DNA of 64,000 nt from Halogranum amylolyticum (GCF_900110465.1 NZ_FODV01000005.1:62001-126000); one strand, 5' to 3'. Counted from the first letter of the stretch, positions 16,317 through 26,440 are shown. The notes: generated by a model not told the origin, from the sequence alone. Program-made: numbers and translations.

Positions 16317-17255
16317 TTACTTGTGCTTGTCGAGGAACATGTCGTACGAGCGTTCCCACTCGTAGTCCCCGTCGAAGTAGCGCTCCGCGAGCGGCTCGTC
16401 GGGCATCTCGCCGATGCGCTGTTTCTCCTGCTGGTAGGAGGGGCGGTCCTCGTCGACGTAGAACCGACCGGTGAGGACCTTCCCCTCGTGGAGAGCGTCC
16501 TCGGTCTCGTGCATCATCTCGGCCGCCTCGCGGCGGTCGGTCGGGTCGAAGTCGTAGTCGTCGGAGTCCTGTACGTCGATGTACGGGACGTACTGGCGGG
16601 CGTCCTTGTTCCAGGTCGGACACTGCGTCAGGAAGTCCACGTGGGCGAACCCGTCGTGGTTCATCGCCTCGGTGAGGATCTCCTTCGCCTGGTTCGGGTT
16701 GACGGCCGCCGTCCGGGCGACGTAGGACGCGCCGGAGGTCAGCGACAGCGACAGCGGGCGGAGCGGCTCCTTGGCGCTGCCGTGCGGCTGCGTCTTCGAC
16801 TTGTGACCCTTCGGGCTCGTCGGCGAGGTCTGGCCCTTCGTGAGGCCGAAGATCTCGTTGTTGAACACGATGTAGGTCATGTCGTGGTTCTCACGAGCCG
16901 TGTGCATGAAGTGGTTCCCACCGATGCCGTAGCCGTCACCGTCACCGCCGGCCGCGATCACTTCGAGGCCGGGGTTGGCGAGCTTCGCGGCCCGAGCGAC
17001 GGGCAGCGAGCGGCCGTGGATGGTGTGGAACCCGTAGCTGTCGAGGTAGCTGTTGAGCTTCCCCGAGCAGCCGATACCCGTGACGAGCATCGTCTCGTCG
17101 GGCGTGCGGCCGACTTCGGGGAGGGCCTGTTTCAGTGCCTTTAGGACACCGAAGTCACCACAGCCAGGACACCACGTCGGCTGCGGTTCGAGGCCCGGCG
17201 TGAACTCCTCACGGTCGATCTCGCGTTCTTCACCGATTGCGCTGAATGCACTCAT
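16317..17255 (-). CDS. porB: 2-oxoacid:ferredoxin oxidoreductase, beta subunit (probably pyruvate type)
   Basis: TPP-binding subunit of 312 residues, matching the length of haloarchaeal PorB. TWCPGCGDFG (Cys29, Cys32) and the TPP/Mg motif GGDGDGYGIGGNHF with a later FNNEIFGLTKGQ are present. With the alpha subunit it decarboxylates a 2-oxoacid, forms acyl-CoA and reduces ferredoxin; haloarchaea use these enzymes in place of NAD-linked dehydrogenase complexes. It starts 2 nt after the alpha-subunit stop, so the two form an operon. Pyruvate rather than 2-oxoglutarate is inferred from length and the N-terminus of the partner. Confidence 0.88.
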   Translation of the reverse strand: MSAFSAIGEEREIDREEFTPGLEPQPTWCPGCGDFGVLKALKQALPEVGRTPDETMLVTGIGCSGKLNSYLDSYGFHTIHGRSLPVARAAKLANPGLEVIAAGGDGDGYGIGGNHFMHTARENHDMTYIVFNNEIFGLTKGQTSPTSPKGHKSKTQPHGSAKEPLRPLSLSLTSGASYVARTAAVNPNQAKEILTEAMNHDGFAHVDFLTQCPTWNKDARQYVPYIDVQDSDDYDFDPTDRREAAEMMHETEDALHEGKVLTGRFYVDEDRPSYQQEKQRIGEMPDEPLAERYFDGDYEWERSYDMFLDKHK

Positions 17256-17257
17256 GT

Positions 17258-19162
17258 TTAGTCACCTGCCGCGGGGACGAACTTCGTCCGGTTGTGGTCG
17301 AGTTCGTCGCCCTCGATGATGTTGACTTCGAACCCTTCGACGACCTCTGCCGGCTCGAAGGGGTTGCCGTTGTACTTCAGGAGACTGGACAGCTTCTCGC
17401 CGTACAGTCCGAGCTCTTTCTGCATCAGACCACGGAACTGGGCTGACGCGGTCATCTCGACGACGAGCGCCTCGTCGACGCTCTCGATGAACTCCGCGAC
17501 CTCCTCCTCTGCGAACGGCATCATGTCGGAGACGCCGAGCGCCTTGACCGAGTGACCGTTCTCGTTGAGGACGTCGACGGCCTCTTCGACGGTACCCTGC
17601 TGGCTACCGAAGGTGATGAGCCCGTAGTCGGCGTCGTCGGGACCGTAGTAGGTCTGGTGGCTGTCGTCCTTGCTCGCCGAGTCGAGTTCGGCGCGGATAG
17701 CCTCCTTCTTCTGGGTCCGACGGTTGATCTGCGCGACGCGGTTCTCGGCGGACTCCGAGATGTGTCCCTCGGGCGTGTGCTCGTTACCCGTGGCGAGGAA
17801 GCGCCCACCCTTCTGGCCGGGGATGGAACGCGGGCTGACGCCGTCGTCGACGTCGTGCTGGAAGCGTTTGTACTTGCCCGTGTCGCTGTGGGGCGCGTCC
17901 TCGAGTTCCGCCTCCGTCAGTGTCGAACCCAGCGACGGGTTCGGCTCCTCGTCGAAGACGCTGGCGGGAACGTTGGCGAGTTCGCCGCCGAGCTTCTGGT
18001 CGTAGAGGATGATCGACGGGATCTGGTACTCGTAGGCGATCTCGAACGCCTTGCGCGTCTGTTTGTACGCCTCTGCGGCGGTTCCGGGCGCGAAGACGAT
18101 GCGCTGGGAGTCACCCTGCGAGGTGTACAGGACGTGTTCGAGGTCGGACTGCTCGGGTTTCGTCGGCATACCCGTCGACGGACCCGCGCGCATGGCTTCG
18201 ACGAGGACGACGGGAGTCTCCGTCATCTCGGCCAGGCCGAGCGGTTCGCCCATCAGCGCGAACCCGCCGCCGGACGACCCGGACATGGCCTTCGCGCCGG
18301 CGTGGCTCGCACCGATCGCGAGTGCGGCCGCCGCGATCTCGTCTTCGACCTGCTCAGAGATGCCGCCGACCTCGGGGAGGTTCTGCGACATGATGGTGAA
18401 GACCTCGGTCCAGGGGGTCATCGGATACCCCGCGATGAACCGGCAGCCCTCGTCGAGTGCGCCGTAGGCGATGGCGTCGGACCCCGAGAGGAGCACCTGC
18501 TCTTCGTCGTGCTCGCCGGAGGGAACCTTGACGTCGTGTGCGTCGACGTCGTACTCCTCTTGAACCATCTCGTACGCCTCGTTGAGGATCTCGATGTTGG
18601 GTTCGAGGATCTTCTCCGGCATGGAGCTGCTCATCAGATCCTCGATCCATTCGAGCTTGATGCCGGTGAGCGCACACGTCACACCGACACCGGCCGTGTT
18701 CCGCATGACCTCGCGACCGTGGTCACGAGCCATACTGCGGAGGTCGAGGTCGTAGACGTGCCAGTTGTTCTCTTCGACGCGCTCGTCGAAGTCCTCGATC
18801 TCGCTCGCGTCGAGCAGACCCGAGTCGTAGATGATGACTCCGCCCTCGCGGAGTTCGTCGAGGTTCTCCGACAACGGCTTGATCTCCTCGTTGCCGTAGT
18901 AGGCGTTCTCCTGCGGGTTCCGAGCGAACGAGTCGCCGAGCGCGAGGAGGAAGTTGTAGCCGTCGCCGCGTGACTTTACTTCGTCGGCGGAGACACGTAC
19001 CTCGGTGTACGTGTGACCACCGCGGATGCGCGAGGGGTAGTGTCGATGGGTGAACACGTGGAGCCCCGCTCGCATCAGGGCCTTCGCGAAGTTCTGGCTC
19101 GTCGAGGCGATCCCGTCACCGGATCCTCCTGCGATTCGCCAGATGAGTTCGTCTTCAGTCAT
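17258..19162 (-). CDS. porA: 2-oxoacid:ferredoxin oxidoreductase, alpha subunit (gamma-alpha fusion)
   Basis: A 634-residue subunit. The N-terminal gamma-type domain starts TEDELIWRIAGGSGDGIAST and contains HRHYPSRIRGGHTYTEVRVS; the alpha domain carries GYPMTPWTEVFTIM, SGSSGGGFALMGEPLGLAEM and PTKPEQSDLEHVL. This fused order is the haloarchaeal arrangement. ATG 19162 is preferred to an in-frame ATG at 19246 because the family N-terminus starts there. The leader contains a perfect hairpin GGCCCG-N6-CGGGCC (19175-19192). It forms an operon with porB. Confidence 0.9.
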   Translation of the reverse strand: MTEDELIWRIAGGSGDGIASTSQNFAKALMRAGLHVFTHRHYPSRIRGGHTYTEVRVSADEVKSRGDGYNFLLALGDSFARNPQENAYYGNEEIKPLSENLDELREGGVIIYDSGLLDASEIEDFDERVEENNWHVYDLDLRSMARDHGREVMRNTAGVGVTCALTGIKLEWIEDLMSSSMPEKILEPNIEILNEAYEMVQEEYDVDAHDVKVPSGEHDEEQVLLSGSDAIAYGALDEGCRFIAGYPMTPWTEVFTIMSQNLPEVGGISEQVEDEIAAAALAIGASHAGAKAMSGSSGGGFALMGEPLGLAEMTETPVVLVEAMRAGPSTGMPTKPEQSDLEHVLYTSQGDSQRIVFAPGTAAEAYKQTRKAFEIAYEYQIPSIILYDQKLGGELANVPASVFDEEPNPSLGSTLTEAELEDAPHSDTGKYKRFQHDVDDGVSPRSIPGQKGGRFLATGNEHTPEGHISESAENRVAQINRRTQKKEAIRAELDSASKDDSHQTYYGPDDADYGLITFGSQQGTVEEAVDVLNENGHSVKALGVSDMMPFAEEEVAEFIESVDEALVVEMTASAQFRGLMQKELGLYGEKLSSLLKYNGNPFEPAEVVEGFEVNIIEGDELDHNRTKFVPAAGD

Positions 19163-19338
19163 ATTTGATGTCACGGCCCGCCGTGTCGGGCCACAGTGTC
19201 CGATTGTTACGAGGGTCAGACTAAAGACTTTGCTATGGATTAGCAAGAAATGATAATGATGAATCTAGGGGTCTCGAACCATCTGCAGCGATAGCCGATA
19301 GATTCGGATTCCCTTTTCTACCAAATAAACCTTTATGA

Positions 19339-19872
19339 ACTATTCTCTACGAGTCGATTCCCAAACCCCACATCACCAACGTCGAAGTCACAGACGGCAC
19401 GATTGACGGAGAGCCCTCCGCAGTCGCGAAAGTTTCCGTCTCCAATCCGAGCATCCAGGCGTACGGGACGAAGCTCATGGTCTTCACCGAAGGCACCGAC
19501 GGGAGCTTCTACGACGCGACGCTGCCACCCGGCGAGAACCGGACTATCACCGTCGAACTGCTCGACCAGCGCGGAGCGAAGGTCGCGGGAGAGGCGCGAC
19601 TCTACACGGAGAACCTCTCGCGGCCCGACGGGGCGATGGACCAAGTCGAGTTCGTCGGACAGGCGGGTGAGGACACCATCGTCTGGAACGAGTCGTACGA
19701 ACCCGTGAAGGCACCGTGGCGCACGGACAACTACGAGTATCAGAACGAGTCGGTACAGACAGGTGCAGACGAGACCGGCGTCGTTCCCGGGCTGAGTTGG
19801 ACCCAGGAGTTCTACGCCGGTCTCGGGGTCGCCCTCCTCGGAGTCGTCGGTCTCAAACGAAAGCTGACCTGA
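19339..19872 (+). pseudogene. haloarchaeal membrane protein gene lacking its 5' end
   Basis: The frame is coding in character from just after a TGA at 19336-19338 (ESIPKPHITNVEVTDGTIDG, then SVSNPSIQAYGTKLMVFTEGTDGSFYD) to 19872. The first ATG is only at 19477, in the middle of that domain, and there is no GTG or TTG start. The C-terminus has one membrane helix (EFYAGLGVALLGVVGLKRKLT) and several NxS/T sequons, so it was a surface protein. The expected N-terminal signal or membrane segment is missing. If it is translated at all, ATG 19477 would give 131 residues. Confidence 0.6.
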
Positions 19873-19873
19873 C

Positions 19874-21031
19874 TTACTCTTCCACGTTGTCCGGACTGCG
19901 CGGGTGGTAGTCCGTTCGGTATTCTCCCACTTTGCCGTCCATCCGGTCGGGGTTGATGTGCCCGCCGAGGAGCATGAAGTCCAGAACAGTGAGTTGGACC
20001 ATCGACTCGACGACCGGGACGCCGCGGGGCGGCAGTACCGGATCGTGGCGGCCGACGACCTGGATCTCCTTCTCCTCACCTGTTTCCCAGTCGACCGTCG
20101 TCTGTTTCTTCGGAATCGACGTCGGTGCGTGGAGCGTCAGTTCGCCGTAGATCGGCTGACCCGTCGTGATGCCGCCCTGAATCCCGCCGTGAGTGTTGCC
20201 GACGGGGACCGGGTCACCGTCGGCGTCGAACTCCCAATCCTCGTTGCGGTCTTTGCCGGTCCACTCGCGGGCTTCTTTCCCGAGACCGAACTCGAAGGCG
20301 GATGCCGCCGGAACCGACATCAGCGCCTGACCGAGGCGGGCCGAGAAGGAGTCGAAACGCGGTGCGCCGAGTCCGCGCGGAACGCCGCGGGCCTCGAAGT
20401 AGATGCTGCCGCCGATGGAGTCACCCTCTGACTGGTACTCGTCGATGCGGTCGAGCATCTCCTCGGCCGTCTCGGGGTGCGCACAGCGGACGTCGTTCTC
20501 CTCGGAGTGTTCGAGGAGTTCCTCCCACGTCACCTCGGGAGCCTCGATATCGCCGATCTGGTTGACGTGCGCTTTGATCTCGACGTCGTGTTCGGCGAGG
20601 ATCTTCTTGGCGATCGCGCCGGCAGCGACCCAGTTGACCGTCTCGCGCGCCGACGAGCGCCCGCCACCGCCCCAGTTGCGCGTCCCGAACTTCGCAGAGT
20701 AGGTAAAGTCGCCGTGGCTCGGTCGCGGCGCGGTGACGTAGGGTTCGTACTTGCCGGAACGGGCGTCCTTGTTCTGGATGACCATCCCGATGGGCGTGCC
20801 GGTGGTGTAGCCGTCCTGTACACCGGAGTTGATGGTGACCTCGTCGGGTTCGCCGCGGGAGGTCGTGATCATGGACTGTCCGGGTTTCCGGCGGTCGAGG
20901 TCGCGCTGGATGTCTTCCTCGTTCAGTTCCAGACCGGCGGGACAGCCACTGACCGTGACGCCCATCGCCTCGCCGTGGCTCTCTCCGTAGGTGGTGACTT
21001 GAAACAGTCGACCGAAGCGATTTCCGTTCAT
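19874..21031 (-). CDS. aroC: chorismate synthase
   Basis: Last step of the shikimate pathway: EPSP to chorismate with reduced FMN. It has 385 residues. Signatures are GRLFQVTTYGESHGEAMG (start), RRKPGQSMITTSRGEPDEV, the Arg/Ser-rich GGGGRSSARETVNWVAAGAIA and GGIQGGITTGQPI. ATG 21031 (MNGNRFG) is preferred to an in-frame ATG at 21079. It lies 98 nt after aroA on the same strand, so the last two chorismate-branch enzymes are encoded side by side. Confidence 0.95.
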   Translation of the reverse strand: MNGNRFGRLFQVTTYGESHGEAMGVTVSGCPAGLELNEEDIQRDLDRRKPGQSMITTSRGEPDEVTINSGVQDGYTTGTPIGMVIQNKDARSGKYEPYVTAPRPSHGDFTYSAKFGTRNWGGGGRSSARETVNWVAAGAIAKKILAEHDVEIKAHVNQIGDIEAPEVTWEELLEHSEENDVRCAHPETAEEMLDRIDEYQSEGDSIGGSIYFEARGVPRGLGAPRFDSFSARLGQALMSVPAASAFEFGLGKEAREWTGKDRNEDWEFDADGDPVPVGNTHGGIQGGITTGQPIYGELTLHAPTSIPKKQTTVDWETGEEKEIQVVGRHDPVLPPRGVPVVESMVQLTVLDFMLLGGHINPDRMDGKVGEYRTDYHPRSPDNVEE

Positions 21032-21128
21032 TACTCGTGGGTGTGGGTTCCGGGCATTTAGCGTTTGCAGAAGACGCAAGCGGACGGCCGTCCTCGACGG
21101 AGGAGAAGGGAAAGAGAGTTGAACTGGT

Positions 21129-22427
21129 CTACGTACGTCGGACGTCCGCCCCGAGATCGTAGAGTACGTCGAAGAAGTCCGGGAACGACACGTCGACGTG
21201 TTCGCCGCCGGCGACGGTGGTCGTCCCGTCGGCGACGAGCGCGGCGACGGCGAGCGACATGACGATGCGATGGTCGCCGTGACCGTCGACGGCGGCCCCT
21301 TCCAGCTCTGACTCGTCGCCGTGGATCGTCAGTACGTCCGCTTCCTCCGTGACGGCTGCACCGAGCGCACCGAGTTCTTCGGCCATCGCGCTCACCCGGT
21401 CGGTCTCCTTGTACCGGACGTGCTCGCAGTTGACGATCCGGGTGTCCCCCTCGGCGACGGCCCCGAGTACGGCGATGGTCGGCAGGAGATCCGGCGTGTC
21501 GCCGACGTCGACTTCGACGCCCGAGAGATCGGACTTACGGACCGTGATGTAGCCGTCGTCCCGGTTCCACTCGACGTCCGCACCCATCCGCTCGAGCACG
21601 TCGACGATGGCGCTGTCGCCCTGTGCGCTCGGGTACGCACCCGCGACGACGACATCTTTCCCCTCTTCGGCGGCGACGGCACCGGCGGCGAGGAGATACG
21701 ACATCGACGAGAAGTCGCCGGGGACGTGGTACTCGCCGTCCGTCGGTTCGTACGACTGACCGCCGGAGACCGAGAACCCGTCGTCGGTCTGTTCGGCGTC
21801 GACGCCGAACGCCTCGAGTACCTCGAGGGTGATGTCGACGTACGGGGCGGATTTGAGCTCGGTCTCGAGTTCGACGTCGATCCCCTCCTCGGTGACGGCA
21901 CCGGCCATCAGGAGTGCGGAGATGTACTGCGAGGAGACGTCGCCGGGGATCGAGACCGACCCGCCCGAGATGGGACCTCTGATGGCGATCGGTGCCTGAC
22001 CGTTGTCTCTCGTGCTCTCGGCGCGACCGCCGAGGTCGTCGATGGCGTCGAGCAGCGGTCCCTGCGGACGCGACCGGAGCGAGGAGTCGCCGGTGAGGAC
22101 CGTGATCCCGTCGGCGAGGGCGGCGCAGGCGGTGACCAGCCGCATCGTCGTCCCGCTGTTGGCGCAGTCGACGACGTCCGCGGGCACGTCGGGACGACCG
22201 TTGAACCCGGTGACGTCCAGTCGGTCCTCCGTCGCGTCGCGGTCGACGTCGCCGCCGAACGCCTCGACCGCTCGCATCGTCGCCTTGGTGTCGGCGCTGT
22301 TCAGCGGGTCGTAGACGAGGGCACCGGCACTGTAGCCGGCGGCGAGGATCGCTCGGTGCGTGTAACTCTTCGAGGGCGGTGCGCGTGCGCGTCCGTGCAC
22401 GCGAGACTGTGAGAGTTCGATATCCAT
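21129..22427 (-). CDS. aroA: 3-phosphoshikimate 1-carboxyvinyltransferase (EPSP synthase)
   Basis: Transfers enolpyruvyl from PEP to shikimate 3-phosphate. It has 432 residues with [19 protein letters not shown] at the N-terminus, the PEP loop [34 protein letters not shown], and the C-terminal signature [22 protein letters not shown] followed by [17 protein letters not shown]. It precedes aroC. It is divergent from the M24 peptidase, whose start lies 132 nt away. Confidence 0.95.
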   Translation of the reverse strand: MDIELSQSRVHGRARAPPSKSYTHRAILAAGYSAGALVYDPLNSADTKATMRAVEAFGGDVDRDATEDRLDVTGFNGRPDVPADVVDCANSGTTMRLVTACAALADGITVLTGDSSLRSRPQGPLLDAIDDLGGRAESTRDNGQAPIAIRGPISGGSVSIPGDVSSQYISALLMAGAVTEEGIDVELETELKSAPYVDITLEVLEAFGVDAEQTDDGFSVSGGQSYEPTDGEYHVPGDFSSMSYLLAAGAVAAEEGKDVVVAGAYPSAQGDSAIVDVLERMGADVEWNRDDGYITVRKSDLSGVEVDVGDTPDLLPTIAVLGAVAEGDTRIVNCEHVRYKETDRVSAMAEELGALGAAVTEEADVLTIHGDESELEGAAVDGHGDHRIVMSLAVAALVADGTTTVAGGEHVDVSFPDFFDVLYDLGADVRRT

Positions 22428-22558
22428 ACCCGTGTGTCAGTGTGTACCCGTATCAGGCTACCGAAGGCGGTGAGTCTGCCGGACGTGACGACGGTGAACC
22501 GCTCACCGCGACCGACGGACAGCAACCGATTTACGCACGCGGCGTGCCACGTCGAACC

Positions 22559-23734
22559 ATGCAACCGGACTTCTCCGCACTCGACGACTATCTCGCGGAC
22601 GTCGACGCCGACGGCTATCTCGTCGACGCCGCCAGCGACGACTCCACACAGCGCTACGTCTCCGGCTTCGACGCACCCGACCCGTTCTTCACGCTCTACA
22701 CGCCCGACGGGACGTACCTCCTCGTCTCCGGCCTCGAGTACGGCCGCGCCAAGAAGGAGGCCCGCGCCGACGAGGTTCGACGTGGCTCCGACTTCGACAT
22801 GCGCGAGAAGATGCAGGAGTACGGCCGCTACGAGGCAGAGGCCCGCGCGCGTGCGGAGTTCTTAGCGGAGTACGACGTCGAGTCGGTCGTCACCCCGCGG
22901 CGCTTCCCGCTCGGGTCGGCGGACGAACTCCGTGACCTCGGCGTCGACGTCGAGGCCGAGACCGAAGACGTCGTCACCACGATCCGCGCGGTCAAGCAAG
23001 ACGAGGAGATCGAGCACGTCCGCCAGGCGCAGAAGGCAAACGAGAGAGCGATGCAAGCCGCCGAAGAGCTCGTCGCCGACGCCGACGTCGTCGACGGCGT
23101 CCTCCACCACGAGGACGAACCGCTGACGAGCGAGCGCGTCAAAGAGGAGATCGAGGTCACGCTGCTCCGCGAGGGCTGTGCGCTCGACGAGACCATCGTC
23201 GCCTGCGGCACCGACGCCGCCGACCCCCACAACCGTGGCAGCGGCCCGCTCGACGCGAACGAGCCCATCATCGTCGACATCTTCCCGCGGAACAAGGCGA
23301 CGAAGTACCACGCCGACATGACGCGCACCTTCTGCAAGGGCGACCCCAGCGAGACGGTTCGCGAGTGGTACGACCTCACCCACGAGGCGCTCGACGCCGC
23401 GCTCGCGGCGGTCGAACCCGGCGCGACCGGCGAGGACGTCCACGACGCCGCCTGCGACGTCTACGAGGACGCCGGGCTACCGACGCTCCGGGACGACCCG
23501 ACGACGGAGACGGGATACATTCACAGCACCGGCCACGGCGTCGGTCTGGACGTCCACGAACTGCCGCACGTGAGCACGAACGGCGCGGAACTGAAAGCCG
23601 GTCACGTCATCACGGTCGAACCCGGCCTGTACGACCCCGACGTCGGCGGCGTCCGCATCGAGGACCTCGTCGTCGTCACGGAGGACGGCTACGAGAACCT
23701 GACCGACTACCCAATCGAACTGGTCGTCGGGTAG
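22559..23734 (+). CDS. M24-family metallopeptidase (Xaa-Pro aminopeptidase/dipeptidase type)
   Basis: A 391-residue two-domain enzyme. The N-terminal creatinase-like domain starts at the ATG at 22559. The C-terminal pita-bread domain holds the two-metal site: Asp in IVDIFPRNKATKYHADMTRTF (both Asp ligands), His in STGHGVGLDVHE, Glu in ITVEPGLYDPDVGG and Glu in VRIEDLVVV. It cleaves N-terminal Xaa-Pro bonds or Xaa-Pro dipeptides. TATA-like TTTACG lies about 26 nt before the start. Longer in-frame starts exist upstream but would read through the promoter. Confidence 0.92.
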   Translation: MQPDFSALDDYLADVDADGYLVDAASDDSTQRYVSGFDAPDPFFTLYTPDGTYLLVSGLEYGRAKKEARADEVRRGSDFDMREKMQEYGRYEAEARARAEFLAEYDVESVVTPRRFPLGSADELRDLGVDVEAETEDVVTTIRAVKQDEEIEHVRQAQKANERAMQAAEELVADADVVDGVLHHEDEPLTSERVKEEIEVTLLREGCALDETIVACGTDAADPHNRGSGPLDANEPIIVDIFPRNKATKYHADMTRTFCKGDPSETVREWYDLTHEALDAALAAVEPGATGEDVHDAACDVYEDAGLPTLRDDPTTETGYIHSTGHGVGLDVHELPHVSTNGAELKAGHVITVEPGLYDPDVGGVRIEDLVVVTEDGYENLTDYPIELVVG

Positions 23735-23774
23735 TCGTCGGTAGTCGAACGGTCGCCTTCTCGGTCTCTTCTGA

Positions 23775-24620
23775 CTACTCGGGCCGTTCGTACTCGGGGT
23801 CGAACAGCCACGCCGACGTCGGCCCGGGGTCGGTCCCCTCGACGACGGCGTACTGCGAGAAGTCCTCGACGCCGGCCTCCCGGAGCAGGTCCTCGTCGTA
23901 GAACTGGTTGCCCGTACACTCGGTCGGGTCGCGGGTGAGGATCTCCATCGTCGCGTCGCAGACCACCTCGGGTGTACGCCAGTCTTCGGGTCGACCGAGG
24001 TCGAACTGTCTCGTCGCCTCGGTCTCGATGGCGGCGACGGGCCACAGACTGTTGACGCCGATATCGTCGCCCGCGAGTTCCTCGGCCAGCGAGTTGGCGA
24101 TGAACGTCATCCCGAGCTTCGAGAGCGCGTAGGCCGCCTTGCCGGGAGCGGCCTCCATCCCGAGCGGCGGCGACATCGTCAGTACGTGGGCGTGGTCGCT
24201 CTCACGGAGATGCGGTAGCGCGGCGTGTGTCGTCGTGTACGCGCCACGGGCGTTGACGTCCATCAGGAGGTCGAACCGCTTCGGCGGCGTCTCCTCGAAC
24301 GGCGCGAGATGGATCGCGCCGGCGTTGTTGATCACGACGTCCAACTGCCCCCACTCGTCGACGGTCGCGTCGATGGCGCGCTGGACGCTCTCCTCGTCGC
24401 GGACGTCGAGTTGGCGGTAGATGGACTCGCCGCCGCGCTCGCGGATCTCCTCGGTCGTCTCGACGATCGTCCCCGGAAGCTTCTCGTGGGGTTCGACACT
24501 CTTGCCGGTGGAGACGACCTTCGCGCCGGCGTCGGCGAGGCGGAGTGCCAGCGCCTTGCCGATACCGCGACTCGTCCCCGTGACGAACGCGACCTGTCCA
24601 TCGAGTGGTGTGTCAGCCAT
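23775..24620 (-). CDS. SDR-family oxidoreductase
   Basis: NAD(P)-dependent short-chain dehydrogenase of 281 residues. Rossmann motif VTGTSRGIGKALA, NNAG motif in VVINNAGAIHLAPFE, and catalytic YALSK are present; a Ser is expected in VLTMSPPLGMEAAP. The long linker after strand 2 and the C-terminal NQFYDEDLLREAGVEDFSQY resemble HSDL2-like SDRs, whose substrate is uncertain. ATG 24620 (MADTPLDG) is preferred; an ATG two codons earlier is possible. Confidence 0.88.
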   Translation of the reverse strand: MADTPLDGQVAFVTGTSRGIGKALALRLADAGAKVVSTGKSVEPHEKLPGTIVETTEEIRERGGESIYRQLDVRDEESVQRAIDATVDEWGQLDVVINNAGAIHLAPFEETPPKRFDLLMDVNARGAYTTTHAALPHLRESDHAHVLTMSPPLGMEAAPGKAAYALSKLGMTFIANSLAEELAGDDIGVNSLWPVAAIETEATRQFDLGRPEDWRTPEVVCDATMEILTRDPTECTGNQFYDEDLLREAGVEDFSQYAVVEGTDPGPTSAWLFDPEYERPE

Positions 24621-24750
24621 GTCCACGCGTTCGACAGGGGGTTACTTGACCGTTCGTGCACGCGCGACCACGCGCGGAGAGTTTACGACGTCGTAGCGAA
24701 GTCGTGACCGTCGAAGTCGCCGAATTGCGAAGTCGTGACAGTTGCAGGCG

Positions 24751-25569
24751 TCAGCCGTCGTGGGCGCGTCTCGTACACGCACCGAAGAAACAGACGAGGT
24801 ACGACTGGAGAAGCAGCGTCGACACCGTAGACGTGAGAAACAGGACGACGAGTGCGACGGGTGCCGTCGCTCCGGGATAGCCCGCCTGCACCGCGGCGAC
24901 AACCCCGTCGACGGTCGTTGCGTCGAACACGAAGTACCACATCGGACCGAAGTTCAGCACAAGCGAGACGAGCCCCGAGAACAGGGCGAAGCCGACGACG
25001 GCGAGGAAGTTGTCGGTGACGACTTCGACGCTCCGGCCGATGGCACTGCCGACGCGCCGGTCCTCGACGACGGCGGCCGGTGCGAAGAACCGAAACAGGA
25101 GCGAGACGAGCCACCCGACGACCGCGAGCACGCCGACGATCGCGACAGTCACCGGCGTGAGTGTGACGTCACCGCCGAGAACGGCAGCGAAACCGCCCAG
25201 TACGGCTACCCCCGCGGCGACGATGATTCCGCCGATGACGACCATCACGAGTCCGACGAGTAGGTTTCCACCGAGTAACGTGAGGAAGTAGTGCCGCCCG
25301 GCTGCGAAGAAGTCTGCGTCGCGTCGGCCACCGGTTCGTGCGTCGTCGACGAGTGCGATGAAACCAGCCATGACGAACGGCGTCACGAGGAGGCTCAGTA
25401 GCGAGGTGACGAGCGACCAGAGCGAGCCCTGACTGACGGTACTCGCGACCGAGATCGTGGCGAGCACTGCGGCAGGTACGGCGAGCGTCGGCCGACGACC
25501 GACCGACTGGAGGGCAGTCGAGAACGATTGGAGGACGACCATGAGGAACGCTCCATCCGGCCACCCCAT
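24751..25569 (-). CDS. polytopic membrane protein, haloarchaeal, unknown function
   Basis: A 272-residue protein from ATG 25569 with about six hydrophobic segments, for example LLVGLVMVVIGGIIVAAGVAVLGGFAAVL and AIVGVLAVVGWLVSLLF. The polar loops RHYFLTLLGGN and DRRVGSAIGRSVEVVTDN resemble the repeated pattern of the DUF4013/DUF7847-type glycerophosphodiester-phosphodiesterase-like membrane domains. An alternative start is 25542. No operon partner; tyrA is divergent, 115 nt away. Confidence 0.75.
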   Translation of the reverse strand: MGWPDGAFLMVVLQSFSTALQSVGRRPTLAVPAAVLATISVASTVSQGSLWSLVTSLLSLLVTPFVMAGFIALVDDARTGGRRDADFFAAGRHYFLTLLGGNLLVGLVMVVIGGIIVAAGVAVLGGFAAVLGGDVTLTPVTVAIVGVLAVVGWLVSLLFRFFAPAAVVEDRRVGSAIGRSVEVVTDNFLAVVGFALFSGLVSLVLNFGPMWYFVFDATTVDGVVAAVQAGYPGATAPVALVVLFLTSTVSTLLLQSYLVCFFGACTRRAHDG

Positions 25570-25684
25570 ATGTCTTCTCTTCGATAGTTGTGAGGGAGAA
25601 ACGCACACGAGATTGGCCGTCTCACGGATGACTGGTCCGCCCGCACCGAACTCCTTTTGAAACGTGACGGGCTATCCTCGCGCA

Positions 25685-26440
25685 ATGAACCTGCTCATCG
25701 TCGGTGCGGGTGCGATGGGCCGCTGGGTCGCCGACACCGTCGACGCCGACGTCGCCTTTCTGGACCGCGACGCCGACACGGCGGAGACGGCGGCCGAGGC
25801 AGTCGCGGGACGCGTCGTCCCAGTCGACACCGAGGAACGGTTCGACGCCGTCTGCCTCGCGGTCCCCATGTCAGCCGTCATCGACACTGTCGAGATTTAC
25901 GCACCGCTGGCCGAGCGAGCGGTCTTCGACGTCACCGGCGTGATGGCCGCTCCGGTCGCCGCGATGCGGGAGCACGCGCCCGACTGCGAGCGCGTCAGTT
26001 TCCACCCGCTTTTCGCCCCGCGGAACGCCCCCGGCAACGTCGCCGTCGTCGCCGACGAACCCGGTCCGGTGACCGACACGGTCCGCGAACGGATGGCCGC
26101 CGCCGACAACCACGTCTTCGAGACGACCGTCGACGAACACGACGAGGCGATGGAGACGGTACAGGCGGGTGCACACACGGCCGTGTTGGCCTACGCGCTC
26201 GCCGCCGGCGACGTCCGCGAGGAGTTCACCACGCCCATCTCTGCGGGTCTCCGAGAGCTCGTCGAGACGGTCGCCGACGGGTCGCCGCGGGTGTACGCCG
26301 AGATCCAGTCGGTGTTCGAGGGGGCCGACGACGTCGCCGCTGCCGCCGCCGAACTCGCCGCGGCCGACGACGAGGAGTTCGAGGCGTTGTATCACGACGT
26401 CGCAGAGCGGTTCACCCCGTCTCCGGGGGCAGAGCGATGA
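25685..26440 (+). CDS. tyrA: prephenate dehydrogenase-like protein
   Basis: A 251-residue NAD-dependent enzyme of tyrosine synthesis. Rossmann motif MNLLIVGAGAMGRWVAD, CLAVPMSAVIDTV, FDVTGVMAAPV and SFHPLFAPRNAPG (substrate-binding His) are in TyrA order. The helical C-terminal domain is shortened compared with bacterial TyrA. ATG 25685 is chosen over 25664 because the Rossmann strand starts there. It overlaps the next gene by ATGA. The short C-terminal domain leaves some doubt about exact specificity. Confidence 0.82.
   Translation: MNLLIVGAGAMGRWVADTVDADVAFLDRDADTAETAAEAVAGRVVPVDTEERFDAVCLAVPMSAVIDTVEIYAPLAERAVFDVTGVMAAPVAAMREHAPDCERVSFHPLFAPRNAPGNVAVVADEPGPVTDTVRERMAAADNHVFETTVDEHDEAMETVQAGAHTAVLAYALAAGDVREEFTTPISAGLRELVETVADGSPRVYAEIQSVFEGADDVAAAAAELAAADDEEFEALYHDVAERFTPSPGAER

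Noticed and set aside
16317..19162. 2-oxoglutarate (korAB) instead of pyruvate (porAB) assignment
   Set aside because: Not fully excluded. Subunit lengths (634 and 312) and the N-terminus agree better with haloarchaeal PorAB than with the shorter KorAB.
19162..19246. Longer start for porA at 19246
   Set aside because: The extra residues match nothing in the family and cover the promoter and leader hairpin.
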